A model generated the notes under the pieces. It saw nothing but the letters and a program-made list of their open reading frames with translations. It was not told the DNA's origin and made no database searches. DNA of 41,674 nt from Candidatus Martarchaeota archaeon. GTDB taxonomy: Archaea; Micrarchaeota; Micrarchaeia; Micrarchaeales; Micrarchaeaceae. Where the stretch lies: NCBI GenBank assembly GCA_023473255.1, contig JAMCYW010000028.1, positions 1-41,674 on the forward strand, in the 5' to 3' direction. Both the position numbers and the translations under genes were made by a program. This document shows, piece after piece, positions 15,633-23,956 of this stretch (the first letter of the stretch is position 1; each line of letters begins with the position of its first letter).

Positions 15633-16379
15633 ATGTCTGTGATAGCCTTGAAGAACATACTTGCTTATGCATATGAGACATACATGCAGAACATAAAGTA
15701 CATACTGCTCTTTTCACTCTCATTTGTCATAGCGTTTATCATACCTGTATTCGCTGCATTCCCTACATACAATGATGCAGGCGCAATATTCATAAGGACT
15801 GCAAGCGTATACTCAAATTTCAACCTTTTGGACATAGCCGTGATAGTGGTGTCAACACTCTTTTCGCTTCTGTTCCTGAGCTTTGCGGTCGTTGCAATAA
15901 CAACTATAATAAAGCACAAGCGCACAAGCACAAGGATAACAAAAGAGATAATAGAAGGATTGGAATCATACACCGGCAGGGTGTTTGCCGTGGTGCTCCT
16001 TTTTACTTTTGCATTAATGGCGGTAAACGTGCTTTCGTATTCTACGCATTATTCGGGTCTGCTGACCGCTGTCATCGGGCTTGCGCTTACCCCGTTTCTG
16101 ATATACGCGCCATATTCAATAGTAATTGATGAAAACAGGGTAGGCAGATCAATAAAGGCGAGTGCAAAATTCTTCTTCAAGCGCTTCGACTACTTCCTGA
16201 TATGGCTCTTGACTGCGATAATACTGCTGAGCATAGTGGATTTTGTATTTATAACCTTGAGCGGGACTATGCTATCAAGGTATCTTGTGCTGGTGGTGGA
16301 TTCCGTATTTGTGCTTCCATTCCTTGTTGTCCTCCAGGCCGAGATGTATATGCGCAGGTTTGCCATGCTCAATAGGTAA
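15633..16379 (+). CDS. polytopic membrane protein, six predicted helices
   Basis: 248 aa, no signal peptide. Hydrophobic segments fall at about 20-42, 65-95, 115-137, 140-165, 188-212 and 218-238. Between helices 4 and 5 is a cytosolic stretch SIVIDENRVGRSIKASAKFFFKRFDYFLIW. That 'A..SIKAS.K.FFKR...' pattern recurs in archaeal membrane proteins of unknown function. Not recognised as a known secretion component, but it lies between the pilin candidate and the channel paralogues on the same strand, so a role in the same system is inferred. ATG 15633 has a TTTAAAT box about 20-26 nt upstream. Confidence 0.6.
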   Translation: MSVIALKNILAYAYETYMQNIKYILLFSLSFVIAFIIPVFAAFPTYNDAGAIFIRTASVYSNFNLLDIAVIVVSTLFSLLFLSFAVVAITTIIKHKRTSTRITKEIIEGLESYTGRVFAVVLLFTFALMAVNVLSYSTHYSGLLTAVIGLALTPFLIYAPYSIVIDENRVGRSIKASAKFFFKRFDYFLIWLLTAIILLSIVDFVFITLSGTMLSRYLVLVVDSVFVLPFLVVLQAEMYMRRFAMLNR

Positions 16380-16407
16380 TAAAAATCTTTATTGCTAAAG
16401 TGTAAGC

Positions 16408-17679
16408 ATGCCGAATAGGCGCATTGGCATGTTACTTGCCATGGTATTGCTTGCAGCGCTTCCAGCCGGCGCTATCGCCGGATCCGCGATTTCCTCTTCA
16501 AGCGTTACGAATTCATTGCAGAATTCATACTGCATAATAACCCAATCTTATAATACGCCAATAGGCGCCTGCATAATGAGCGCCCTGCCAATCGCGCTGA
16601 TAGGCATACTGCTTTCTATGATGCTAATAGCCGTCTCATACATGTTGGGAGAGGTATTCAACATAAGCAATCTGAAAGGGTGGTACAAGGGCGAACTTTG
16701 GGAGGTGGCAAAAAGCGTTGCAATAATAGTAATAATATTTGCGGTGCTCGTCATAATGAGCGGCATAGCCGCCACGCTTTATGGGCTGCCGTACAGTACA
16801 TCGCTGACAGGTAACCAAGTGAGTGCATCCGGCATAGTGCTCAACAATCTTGTAGGGGTATATACTGCCACAATGAATGATTACATCGTGCCTCAATATT
16901 CTGTTGTCAACGGGGCTCTCAACGGCATGATAGGCCTGTCGCTTGCCGTAGGCGCGCTCAAAAGTTTTACATATTCCCTATACTTTCCAATACCGATACC
17001 ATTCGCAGGATCGCTGGATTTTGGCTCTACTGGAAGCATATACAAGAGCAGCGTAATAGAATCGCTTGCAGCAGCGCCTAACCTGTCATTTGTGGTAGAC
17101 ATAATATCGCTGATTATAATACCTATAGAAATACTATTTTCTCTTCTGAGCGCGTATTTCATAGATATAGCTGCCATAGGCTTATCGGTATTTCTTCCTA
17201 TAGGAATAGTCCTAAGGGCAATTCCGTTCCTAAGGGGAATAGGTGGCACCATGATTGGCATAGGGATAATGATATCATTGATATTCCCATCCCTATTGCT
17301 GCTATTCAACATTCCTGTATCTAGCCTCATGGTGGGCCCCACTCCGACTGCCCAACCCGCATATTCGTGCAGCAGCAGCAACTACGTCTACTGCCTTATC
17401 ATGAACTTTATCAGTACGACTACAAATACCATACTGGGTGCGATAAAGAATATGGGATATTCGCTTACTGGAGCATATTACGGGCTGGCAACGTTTTTCT
17501 CGTCGCCGCCAAGCATATTCCCTGCGCTTAATTACATAACTGGCGAAGTAGAACAGGTCATACTGCAGTTCATACTGCTCATACTGGACATAATAATAAC
17601 GATTACGATCGGCAATTCAATAGCAAAGATGCTGGGCGGAAAGGTGCGCCTCGGGATAGGTAAATTTAAAGTTGCATGA
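16408..17679 (+). CDS. VirB6/TrbL-like channel paralogue 1
   Basis: 423 aa. Signal peptide (MPNRRIGMLLAMVLLAALPAGAIAG), a short outer segment with two Cys, then about seven membrane helices. It shows both marks shared by the six paralogues here. The first is a helix pair with SYMLGEVFNISNLKGWYKGELWEVAKS near residues 75-105. The second is the re-entrant-looking PIGIVLRAIPFLRGIGGTMIGI near 265-288, followed by a hydrophobic helix ending in FPS. An outer loop near 310-330 holds a Cys pair. The layout resembles VirB6/TrbL inner-membrane channel proteins of conjugation systems; the family link is by topology and context, not alignment. A TATA box (AATAAAAA) about 25-30 nt upstream suggests a promoter here. 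Confidence 0.62.
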   Translation: MPNRRIGMLLAMVLLAALPAGAIAGSAISSSSVTNSLQNSYCIITQSYNTPIGACIMSALPIALIGILLSMMLIAVSYMLGEVFNISNLKGWYKGELWEVAKSVAIIVIIFAVLVIMSGIAATLYGLPYSTSLTGNQVSASGIVLNNLVGVYTATMNDYIVPQYSVVNGALNGMIGLSLAVGALKSFTYSLYFPIPIPFAGSLDFGSTGSIYKSSVIESLAAAPNLSFVVDIISLIIIPIEILFSLLSAYFIDIAAIGLSVFLPIGIVLRAIPFLRGIGGTMIGIGIMISLIFPSLLLLFNIPVSSLMVGPTPTAQPAYSCSSSNYVYCLIMNFISTTTNTILGAIKNMGYSLTGAYYGLATFFSSPPSIFPALNYITGEVEQVILQFILLILDIIITITIGNSIAKMLGGKVRLGIGKFKVA

Positions 17680-17699
17680 ATAATAAATTATGATAATGG

Positions 17700-18845
17700 T
17701 TGGTGTTTGTTTTGCTTATAAACAGTTGCGCATTGTTCGGAGGATCGACATACGTAAATAGCTGGCTCGGCATAAACTACATGGTTATAGCTGCATCATT
17801 CGCCGTCCTTGCTTTCCTATACATGCTCGCCAGGTTTTTCCCAGGCGCAACAAAATCAAAGGTGTCTAGCTTATTAAAGGTAGACATGGCCCAGTTGATG
17901 CTCAGCATAGTCCTAATATTGATACTCTTGGGCATGTCGCAGCTTACGTGCAATATAACATCTTCGCTAAGCCAGACGCTTGTCGGCACGTCCCTGTCTC
18001 CATTCCAGTATGCCGATTTTTATATAGGAAACTTAGCAATGAACACAGGGCTTAAGCTCCTCGGGACAATATACAGCACATCTGTAACATATGCCATAGA
18101 CGCTTCGGTGCTTACCAGGATTGGAGAAGCATCCCCTTTGCATAGCTTAGGCAATGCATCTGTCGTTGGCATAGACATCAACATAGGGCAGGATTTCGGG
18201 GCAGCGTACGGCAGCCTTTCGGATGTCTATTTTGATTTATTCGCGCCCTTTACCATAGTGGCCATCGGCGCATTATTCCTGCAGTACATATCGTTGCCGC
18301 TCATAGAATTTACGGCTTTCGTAGTCGTATTGCCCATAGCGCTGGTCTTGCGATCGATATCGCTTACGGGCTCTGGGTTGCGAACGACAGCCAATGCATT
18401 CCTGGCGATAGCCATAGCTGCGTATCTTGTATATCCTTTGATGATAGCATTCAATGCGTATGCGATACACTGGATATTCAGCGGAAACAATCCCTTATAT
18501 GGGTGCACCGGATGCATAAGCACTGCATATTCGCTGAATAACCTGCCGTCATCATCATTCTTCAATTCTGTATCGAGCCAAGGCGCAACCTTTGATGGCA
18601 TTACTACGCCGGCAATAAGCTCGCTCATAGGCAGCACATATTTCAGCAACCTGGGTGCGCAGTTCGACCCGATATATGTGGTAAGCAGCGCGCAAACTTT
18701 GATAACGGAGATATCGCAATTTATATTCACCGCCATATTTATGTTCGGCATAGACATAACTGTAACGATAGGATTCGCAATGGGTCTGGCTAACGGGCTC
18801 AATTCTGGAGTAGAAGGCGCAGGGTCATTCTGGGGCAGTCTATGA
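17700..18845 (+). CDS. VirB6/TrbL-like channel paralogue 2 (non-ATG start)
   Basis: 381 aa from TTG 17700 or 380 aa from GTG 17703; an in-frame stop at 17694 rules out anything longer. A hydrophobic leader with Cys (LLINSCALFGG) is followed by the first shared region (FLYMLARFF...LLKVDMAQLMLSIVLILI) and a diverged second region PIALVLRSISLTGSGLRTTANAFLAIAIAAYLVYP near 210-245, where RGxGG of the sisters reads GLRTTAN. A Cys-rich outer loop YGCTGC lies before the last helices. An ATG at 17690 opens another frame and would join this one after a 1-nt shift, so the start may be damaged or unusual. A TATA-like TAAATTTAAA lies at 17661-17670. Confidence 0.6.
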   Translation: MVFVLLINSCALFGGSTYVNSWLGINYMVIAASFAVLAFLYMLARFFPGATKSKVSSLLKVDMAQLMLSIVLILILLGMSQLTCNITSSLSQTLVGTSLSPFQYADFYIGNLAMNTGLKLLGTIYSTSVTYAIDASVLTRIGEASPLHSLGNASVVGIDINIGQDFGAAYGSLSDVYFDLFAPFTIVAIGALFLQYISLPLIEFTAFVVVLPIALVLRSISLTGSGLRTTANAFLAIAIAAYLVYPLMIAFNAYAIHWIFSGNNPLYGCTGCISTAYSLNNLPSSSFFNSVSSQGATFDGITTPAISSLIGSTYFSNLGAQFDPIYVVSSAQTLITEISQFIFTAIFMFGIDITVTIGFAMGLANGLNSGVEGAGSFWGSL

Positions 18846-18858
18846 GGTTGGTATGATG
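18844..18858 (+). promoter_or_regulatory. ribosome-binding site and start, junction of paralogues 2 and 3
   Basis: GAGGTTGGTATGATG: a GAGGT Shine-Dalgarno-like core, 4-5 nt, then the start ATG at 18853. The identical 15-mer recurs at 20319-20333. Confidence 0.55.
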
Positions 18859-20331
18859 TTTGACATATTGGGCATTGGAAAAATAATACTTCAGCTTCCA
18901 TCATTCAGCAACGTGAAGTCAGACTTGATACCTCTGGCGTTCATGGCCCTGCTTTTCGATTCTGTGATAATAGGCATATGGTACATTGTCGCCACGCTGC
19001 TGCAGAACCAAGGCGCAAAGGAGTCCGCAAAGAACGAATTCTACCAGTTCGTCGGCACAATAGTCATGATAAGCATAATCATATTCGTCATAACGACCTT
19101 CGGCGTCATATTCTACAACGGGCTCAATTCAACATCGCTCATGGACAGCTCGTCCATATACGCACTGTGCAATGGCATAGCTGCGCATTCGCAGCTGGGC
19201 ATATTGAACCCTGCGCATTCGGTGACTTCGCATTCCGCATCGCTGCTGGTCCAGAGCAGTTCGTCATCTGCATCTTTTCCAGGGCTATGCAGCCTTGTAA
19301 ACTCCCCGTCATCTTTGACTGAAATGGTTGACTATCCGCTGGCTGCGTCAGGGGTAATAATAGCAAACATGACTAACCAGACTGCAAATAACATGAACAG
19401 CTTCTTCATATACGATGCATTCCTCGGATTTCTGGAAACGGTCTCCCCAACGATAATGTACTGCGGCAACCCTGCCTTTCTGCTGTGCCTTGGCCCTATT
19501 CCAACGCCTATGGTATTCTTCCTAACCGTTTCTTTCACCCCGTACAAAGGGATAAGCCTTATATACAGGACTCTTGCAACATTGGGCTCGGTGCTCAACC
19601 TTGCATTTGAATCGTTCATAGTCCAGCTCAATTTCATTTCCATATTCATTTACGCATGGCCGTACCTGCTGTTCATAGGCATCATATTCCGCGCGACCGT
19701 ATTCACGCGCAAGATAGGCGGGCTTTTCATAGCCGTAGCCATAGGCGTTATCCTGTTTTATCCGTCCGTGTTCGCAATAGAATACCTATCATTAGGCAAC
19801 GGGATCGGCTCCGCTCTCACCGCAAGCTCAAGTTCTACCATAAGCATAGCGTCAGCCTACGGCTTCAATTCCCTGTTAAGCGAAAATACGACCTATATAC
19901 CTTCGTCTGTGTACAACTCCATATCAAAAAGCTATAACCCGTATGTAGTCAATTTCTACGACATGCCTCAGATAAAATATGCAGGCAAGGCAAACGGATG
20001 CTGGCCTTCAGGTGGAAATTTAATATCAGCTGAAGCTGAAGACATAGCATACTTGTTCATACCGTTCAGCAGCATAGCCTCGATGATCAATGTGGCTGCG
20101 TCATCTGTGATATCGACCGATCCGATAAAATCCTTCTATCTGCCATCGTACTGTTCACCGGCTGAAGCTGCAGATACGCTTTACACTCTAATGGACGAAT
20201 ACGGCGTCATATCCGTATCGGCATACTTTCTGCCCATAATCAATATACTGATAGTTATTACTGGTATAATAGGGCTTTCTGGACTTCTGGGCGGGGATAC
20301 CGAATTGGCAGGTCTTTCGAGGTTGGTATGA
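18853..20331 (+). CDS. VirB6/TrbL-like channel paralogue 3
   Basis: 492 aa, no cleaved signal peptide. It begins MMFDILGIGKIILQLP before the first helix. The first shared region reads WYIVATLLQNQGAKESAKNEFYQFVGTIVM near residues 40-70. The second, GIIFRATVFTRKIGGLFIAVAI, lies near 275-297, followed by a helix ending YPS. Large outer loops (about 90-180 and 325-430) are Ser-rich and carry Cys pairs. C-terminal helices end in LLGGDTELAGLSRLV, a Gly-rich cytosolic tail also seen in other members (IGGAAQMGG, SFLGASSL). Its stop overlaps the next start (ATGA). Confidence 0.62.
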   Translation: MMFDILGIGKIILQLPSFSNVKSDLIPLAFMALLFDSVIIGIWYIVATLLQNQGAKESAKNEFYQFVGTIVMISIIIFVITTFGVIFYNGLNSTSLMDSSSIYALCNGIAAHSQLGILNPAHSVTSHSASLLVQSSSSSASFPGLCSLVNSPSSLTEMVDYPLAASGVIIANMTNQTANNMNSFFIYDAFLGFLETVSPTIMYCGNPAFLLCLGPIPTPMVFFLTVSFTPYKGISLIYRTLATLGSVLNLAFESFIVQLNFISIFIYAWPYLLFIGIIFRATVFTRKIGGLFIAVAIGVILFYPSVFAIEYLSLGNGIGSALTASSSSTISIASAYGFNSLLSENTTYIPSSVYNSISKSYNPYVVNFYDMPQIKYAGKANGCWPSGGNLISAEAEDIAYLFIPFSSIASMINVAASSVISTDPIKSFYLPSYCSPAEAADTLYTLMDEYGVISVSAYFLPIINILIVITGIIGLSGLLGGDTELAGLSRLV

Positions 20332-20333
20332 TG
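20319..20333 (+). promoter_or_regulatory. ribosome-binding site and start, junction of paralogues 3 and 4
   Basis: GAGGTTGGTATGATG, identical over 15 bases to the site at 18844-18858. The start ATG at 20328 overlaps the upstream stop TGA at 20329-20331. Confidence 0.55.
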
Positions 20334-21428
20334 CATGCTAGAATCATAAGGAGCAAAGCCATCTTGTTGATAGCTGCGGCGCTGGTGTTCTTACAGCTTG
20401 CAGTGCCCTCAGGTGCAAGCACTGTAAGCGCATGCACGTTCAATTCTCAAGTAGCTGCAAATTTCGACGGCGCAGGCGCAATGATAAGCATAGCGCTGCT
20501 GCTAATACTAACAATGTTCATAATAACCGGCATAACCTATGCGTTGTCATCCGTCTTCAAGCTGGACAAGCTTGCAAGGTTCAGCAGAGTGGAGATAGGT
20601 GAGATAGCTGTAACATTGCTTATAGTGCTCATATTCCTGGGCACATTTTCTGCCTCCAATGCAATATCTGGGCCAAGCTCTTTCTTCCCTGCTGCAAATC
20701 ATCCAATAAGCTCGCAGACATTCTCGTCAGCGTGCGAAGGGCTTTCTGCAAGTTCATTTAATCTGGTGGGCCCTCTGATAGTCTTCGGCATGCAACAGGA
20801 GGTCGTCTCTCTATTTGCATCTATAAGCATAAGCGTATCGCCGAACTTTTTCGGTTTCAGCGTAAACCCGTTTATGGGCCTTAAGGTTATATCTAGAGTA
20901 TTAACATTCGCAATGAGCGTAGGCACAGGATTCATAGGCCTCATGGTGGGTATGATTGTAGTGCTTTATATAATATACGGGGTCTTTCCGCTGTTCTTCT
21001 TCATAGGCATAGTGCTGAGGACAATACCGTGGACAAGGGCTGCAGGCGGCTCATTCCTCGGGCTATTCATAAGCTTCTACATTCTATTTCCATTGCTCCT
21101 GCACTTCTTGCTGGCTGCCAATATTGTTGCAATTCCGACATCTACACAATCAAGCACCAGCAGTGCTTTAAGCTCAACCGCGTCCAGCGTAAGCCAAGAG
21201 TTTTCATTGGGCCCTTTGAGTGTCTTATCCGATCTTGCAAACATGGTCAGTGTGCTTCCCTCGCAAGTACTTAGTAATTTCATAACGTATATAATAACAC
21301 CAACGATATTCACGTTGGTTGCAGTAGCGATATCGCTTATAATCGCATTCGATTTCAGTGAAACCATAGGCAGTTTCCTCGGTGCATCGAGCCTTACATC
21401 AAGTAGGATGTTGAACAAGGTCGTGTGA
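20328..21428 (+). CDS. VirB6/TrbL-like channel paralogue 4
   Basis: 366 aa with a signal peptide (about 1-31, ending VPSGAS) and an outer Cys segment. The first shared region is ITYALSSVFKLDKLARFSRVEIGEIAVT near 65-95. The second is GIVLRTIPWTRAAGGSFLGL near 226-246, then a helix ending FPL. A Ser-rich outer loop (about 270-295) precedes the final helices and the tail SETIGSFLGASSLTSSRMLNKVV. It is the shortest, most minimal member of the six. It ends 4 nt before the start of paralogue 5. Confidence 0.63.
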   Translation: MMHARIIRSKAILLIAAALVFLQLAVPSGASTVSACTFNSQVAANFDGAGAMISIALLLILTMFIITGITYALSSVFKLDKLARFSRVEIGEIAVTLLIVLIFLGTFSASNAISGPSSFFPAANHPISSQTFSSACEGLSASSFNLVGPLIVFGMQQEVVSLFASISISVSPNFFGFSVNPFMGLKVISRVLTFAMSVGTGFIGLMVGMIVVLYIIYGVFPLFFFIGIVLRTIPWTRAAGGSFLGLFISFYILFPLLLHFLLAANIVAIPTSTQSSTSSALSSTASSVSQEFSLGPLSVLSDLANMVSVLPSQVLSNFITYIITPTIFTLVAVAISLIIAFDFSETIGSFLGASSLTSSRMLNKVV

Positions 21429-21432
21429 AAAC

Positions 21433-23949
21433 ATGTCAAAAAGAAAGAATTCAAAGAACATGCAAAAGTTTGCCGGTGCGGCGCTATTCCTATTCGTTAT
21501 GCTGTTCTTTGCACTGCATGCGCCATATGTTTCGCATGTGCCAATGCAGGCAAACTCAATACTATCAACGTACCATTTCGCATATGCCCTTCCGAATTTC
21601 GCTATGGCATCTGTATCGGCAAGCAATTCGAATGATGGCGCAAGCAGCACAGTGCGCAATCTAAGCGATGTTGCGTTTCTTCCTGCATGTGCTTGCGGCA
21701 GCACCATATCCCGTTGCGGCGTTACGGAAAACGCATGTGCATGCCCGTCCGATTGCCCTGAAATATCCACTTTAGTGTTGTGTGTCGGCTCTGTAGGCAA
21801 CCGTGGAATCGAGAAATACTGCACATCATTACCGCCTCCTCCTGCATTCTCTGTATCTATATCTCCTACATCTGACACATATTACATAGGACAAACCATA
21901 TCGATAGCTGCGTCAGTCTCTAACGGCAATTCGCCATACTCATACCAATGGTACAACGACACAACCGGAACGCCGGTAGCCATTTCGGGGCAGACATCAT
22001 CGACATATTCCGCTACTGCATCAGCTACGGGCAAATTCTCATATTATGTTATAGCGACGGACAGCTCAGACAAAACTGCGCAGTCTTCAACAGGCCAGTA
22101 TACCGTAGTCAGCATGGGGGGAACTCTTTCGCCGACTAAATCCATATTGGATGCAGGCCAAAACGTAGAATTGCAGGCATCGTGGGTTGGCGGAGTTCCA
22201 AATTATATTGTAACATATTATTCCGGCACGTCATCAAGCTGTTCTTCCGATACAAATGTTGTTGCATCCTACTCGAATATACCAACTACGGCAAATTCGA
22301 TATATGTATCTCCTACGTCATCGGCATACTATTGCGTTGCGGTGACCGACAGCGTTGGCCAGACGATAAGCATTGGGCCGTCCGACATAACTGTAAATCC
22401 TGCCCTATCAACTCCAACCATATCTTCTGCAAGCACGACATACGATGACGGGCAGACAATAACGCTTGCAGCTTCGGTATCCGGAGGCACGCCTCCATAT
22501 ACTACATATGAATGGTTTAATTCTACAAGCGGCACAGGCATTCCTGTCCAAATATCATCATCTTCGACATACACCGAAATTGCAAATGGCAGGGGCACCT
22601 TCGATTATTACGTAGACGTAGCCGATTCTGCAACATCGCCTGCCGTTTCACCGGATTCAAAACCTATACAGATAACGGTCAACGGGCTTCCAACGCCTAC
22701 GATAACGCCGTCTGGGACTGCGATTTCGCAAGGAAGCAGTGTAACGCTCAAAGCCTCTGCAACTGGGGGCACGCCTCCATACACATACCAATGGTACAAC
22801 GACACTTCAGGAACGCAAATTCCCATAACTGGGGCAGAATCTTCAGAATACATATTTACGACTTCTTCATCTACCGCATTTGGGCTGTACTATTATAGCG
22901 TAAAGGTGACCGACAGTGCATCGCCTCCGCTTTCTGCCATATCTGCAGAAGCATCAATAAACGTGCTCCCTAAAGCATACCAGAGCCTTTTGGGCGCCCC
23001 TGAAACATGGCTCTCCATCGCATTCGTATTTACATTGATAGTAATACTGATAGCAGCCATAGTGTACATGCTTGCAAGCGTCATAAGCAGCTCTAATGCA
23101 AAGAACTGGGCGCGCATCCAAATATACGAAGCGGTCTTTTCGGTGGTGCTATTCATAGCATTCATATCGGTAATAGGCGTATTCTTCATAAATCCACAGG
23201 CAGCATACAGCAGTGCGGGCCTGGTGCCAAGCACATGCTCTGCTACCGATATAAATACACTTTTCAACATGTCTGCTTGCGATATCGGCGCATTCAGCAA
23301 CACTGCCTTCGGATATTTTGGAGGTTTATTTTATTTGGGATACGTAATAGGATTCGTTCCTGGCTTTGACGTCGTCGCGCACGTCCCAGGGCAGATGGGC
23401 ATCTCAGTCAAAGCAGGCTTAGAATCGGTATTCCCCAAAAGCCTGGAAGCCGGGCTTTCATTAGCATTTTCCATGATACTATTCATGCTAATGCTAAACA
23501 ACATACAGCTTATATTGATAGCGGGGTCGTTCTTTTTCCTAGTTGTATTCATCAGCATAGGATTGCTGATAAGGGTACTTGGATTTACAAGGTCGTTCGG
23601 AGGCGTACTGATAGCATTGGGCTTAGGGCTCGGCATAGTCTTCCCATTGCTTACGAGCATAACATACGGCTTTATAAATGTCCAGATGCAGTCCCAAGGC
23701 TTAACATATCTGCTTTCCTCAGCCAATCTGGCGACTTTAGTGGCTGGATTCCTATCGCCTGCAACTGCAATAAGCGGCAGCGTATATATGTTACTGATGT
23801 CTATGGTGGAAGGCATAGGCTACCTTGCGGCTGGGCTTACATTCGTCCCTTTTATAAATTTCATAATATTAGATGCTTTTATAGTTGACTTTTCAAAAGC
23901 AATAGGAGAAAGGATAAACTTCATGTCCATGATGGGCGGACTGATATAG
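21433..23949 (+). CDS. VirB6/TrbL-like channel paralogue 5 with four Ig/PKD-like outer domains
   Basis: 838 aa. A signal/anchor helix (about 14-36) is followed by a Cys-rich knot (CACGSTISRCGVTENACAC, near 93-111), then about four repeated beta-sandwich modules (about residues 135-515). Each contains text such as GGTPPYTYQWYNDTSGT and YYYSVKVTDSA, typical of Ig-like/PKD-type surface domains. From about 520 on comes the channel part: VYMLASVISSSNAKNWARIQIYEAVFS and GLLIRVLGFTRSFGGVLIAL near 710, then a helix ending FPL. So a secretion-channel homologue carries a long adhesin-like exterior. The modules are similar at DNA level (CATACCAATGGTACAACGAC recurs near 21940 and 22785), so they arose by recent duplication. 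Confidence 0.68.
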   Translation: MSKRKNSKNMQKFAGAALFLFVMLFFALHAPYVSHVPMQANSILSTYHFAYALPNFAMASVSASNSNDGASSTVRNLSDVAFLPACACGSTISRCGVTENACACPSDCPEISTLVLCVGSVGNRGIEKYCTSLPPPPAFSVSISPTSDTYYIGQTISIAASVSNGNSPYSYQWYNDTTGTPVAISGQTSSTYSATASATGKFSYYVIATDSSDKTAQSSTGQYTVVSMGGTLSPTKSILDAGQNVELQASWVGGVPNYIVTYYSGTSSSCSSDTNVVASYSNIPTTANSIYVSPTSSAYYCVAVTDSVGQTISIGPSDITVNPALSTPTISSASTTYDDGQTITLAASVSGGTPPYTTYEWFNSTSGTGIPVQISSSSTYTEIANGRGTFDYYVDVADSATSPAVSPDSKPIQITVNGLPTPTITPSGTAISQGSSVTLKASATGGTPPYTYQWYNDTSGTQIPITGAESSEYIFTTSSSTAFGLYYYSVKVTDSASPPLSAISAEASINVLPKAYQSLLGAPETWLSIAFVFTLIVILIAAIVYMLASVISSSNAKNWARIQIYEAVFSVVLFIAFISVIGVFFINPQAAYSSAGLVPSTCSATDINTLFNMSACDIGAFSNTAFGYFGGLFYLGYVIGFVPGFDVVAHVPGQMGISVKAGLESVFPKSLEAGLSLAFSMILFMLMLNNIQLILIAGSFFFLVVFISIGLLIRVLGFTRSFGGVLIALGLGLGIVFPLLTSITYGFINVQMQSQGLTYLLSSANLATLVAGFLSPATAISGSVYMLLMSMVEGIGYLAAGLTFVPFINFIILDAFIVDFSKAIGERINFMSMMGGLI

Positions 23950-23956
23950 TGTTTGC

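Noticed and set aside
21900-22960. Repeated DNA in paralogue 5 as a mobile or CRISPR-like array
   Set aside because: The repeats are in frame, imperfect, about 270 bp or more apart and encode Ig-like modules.
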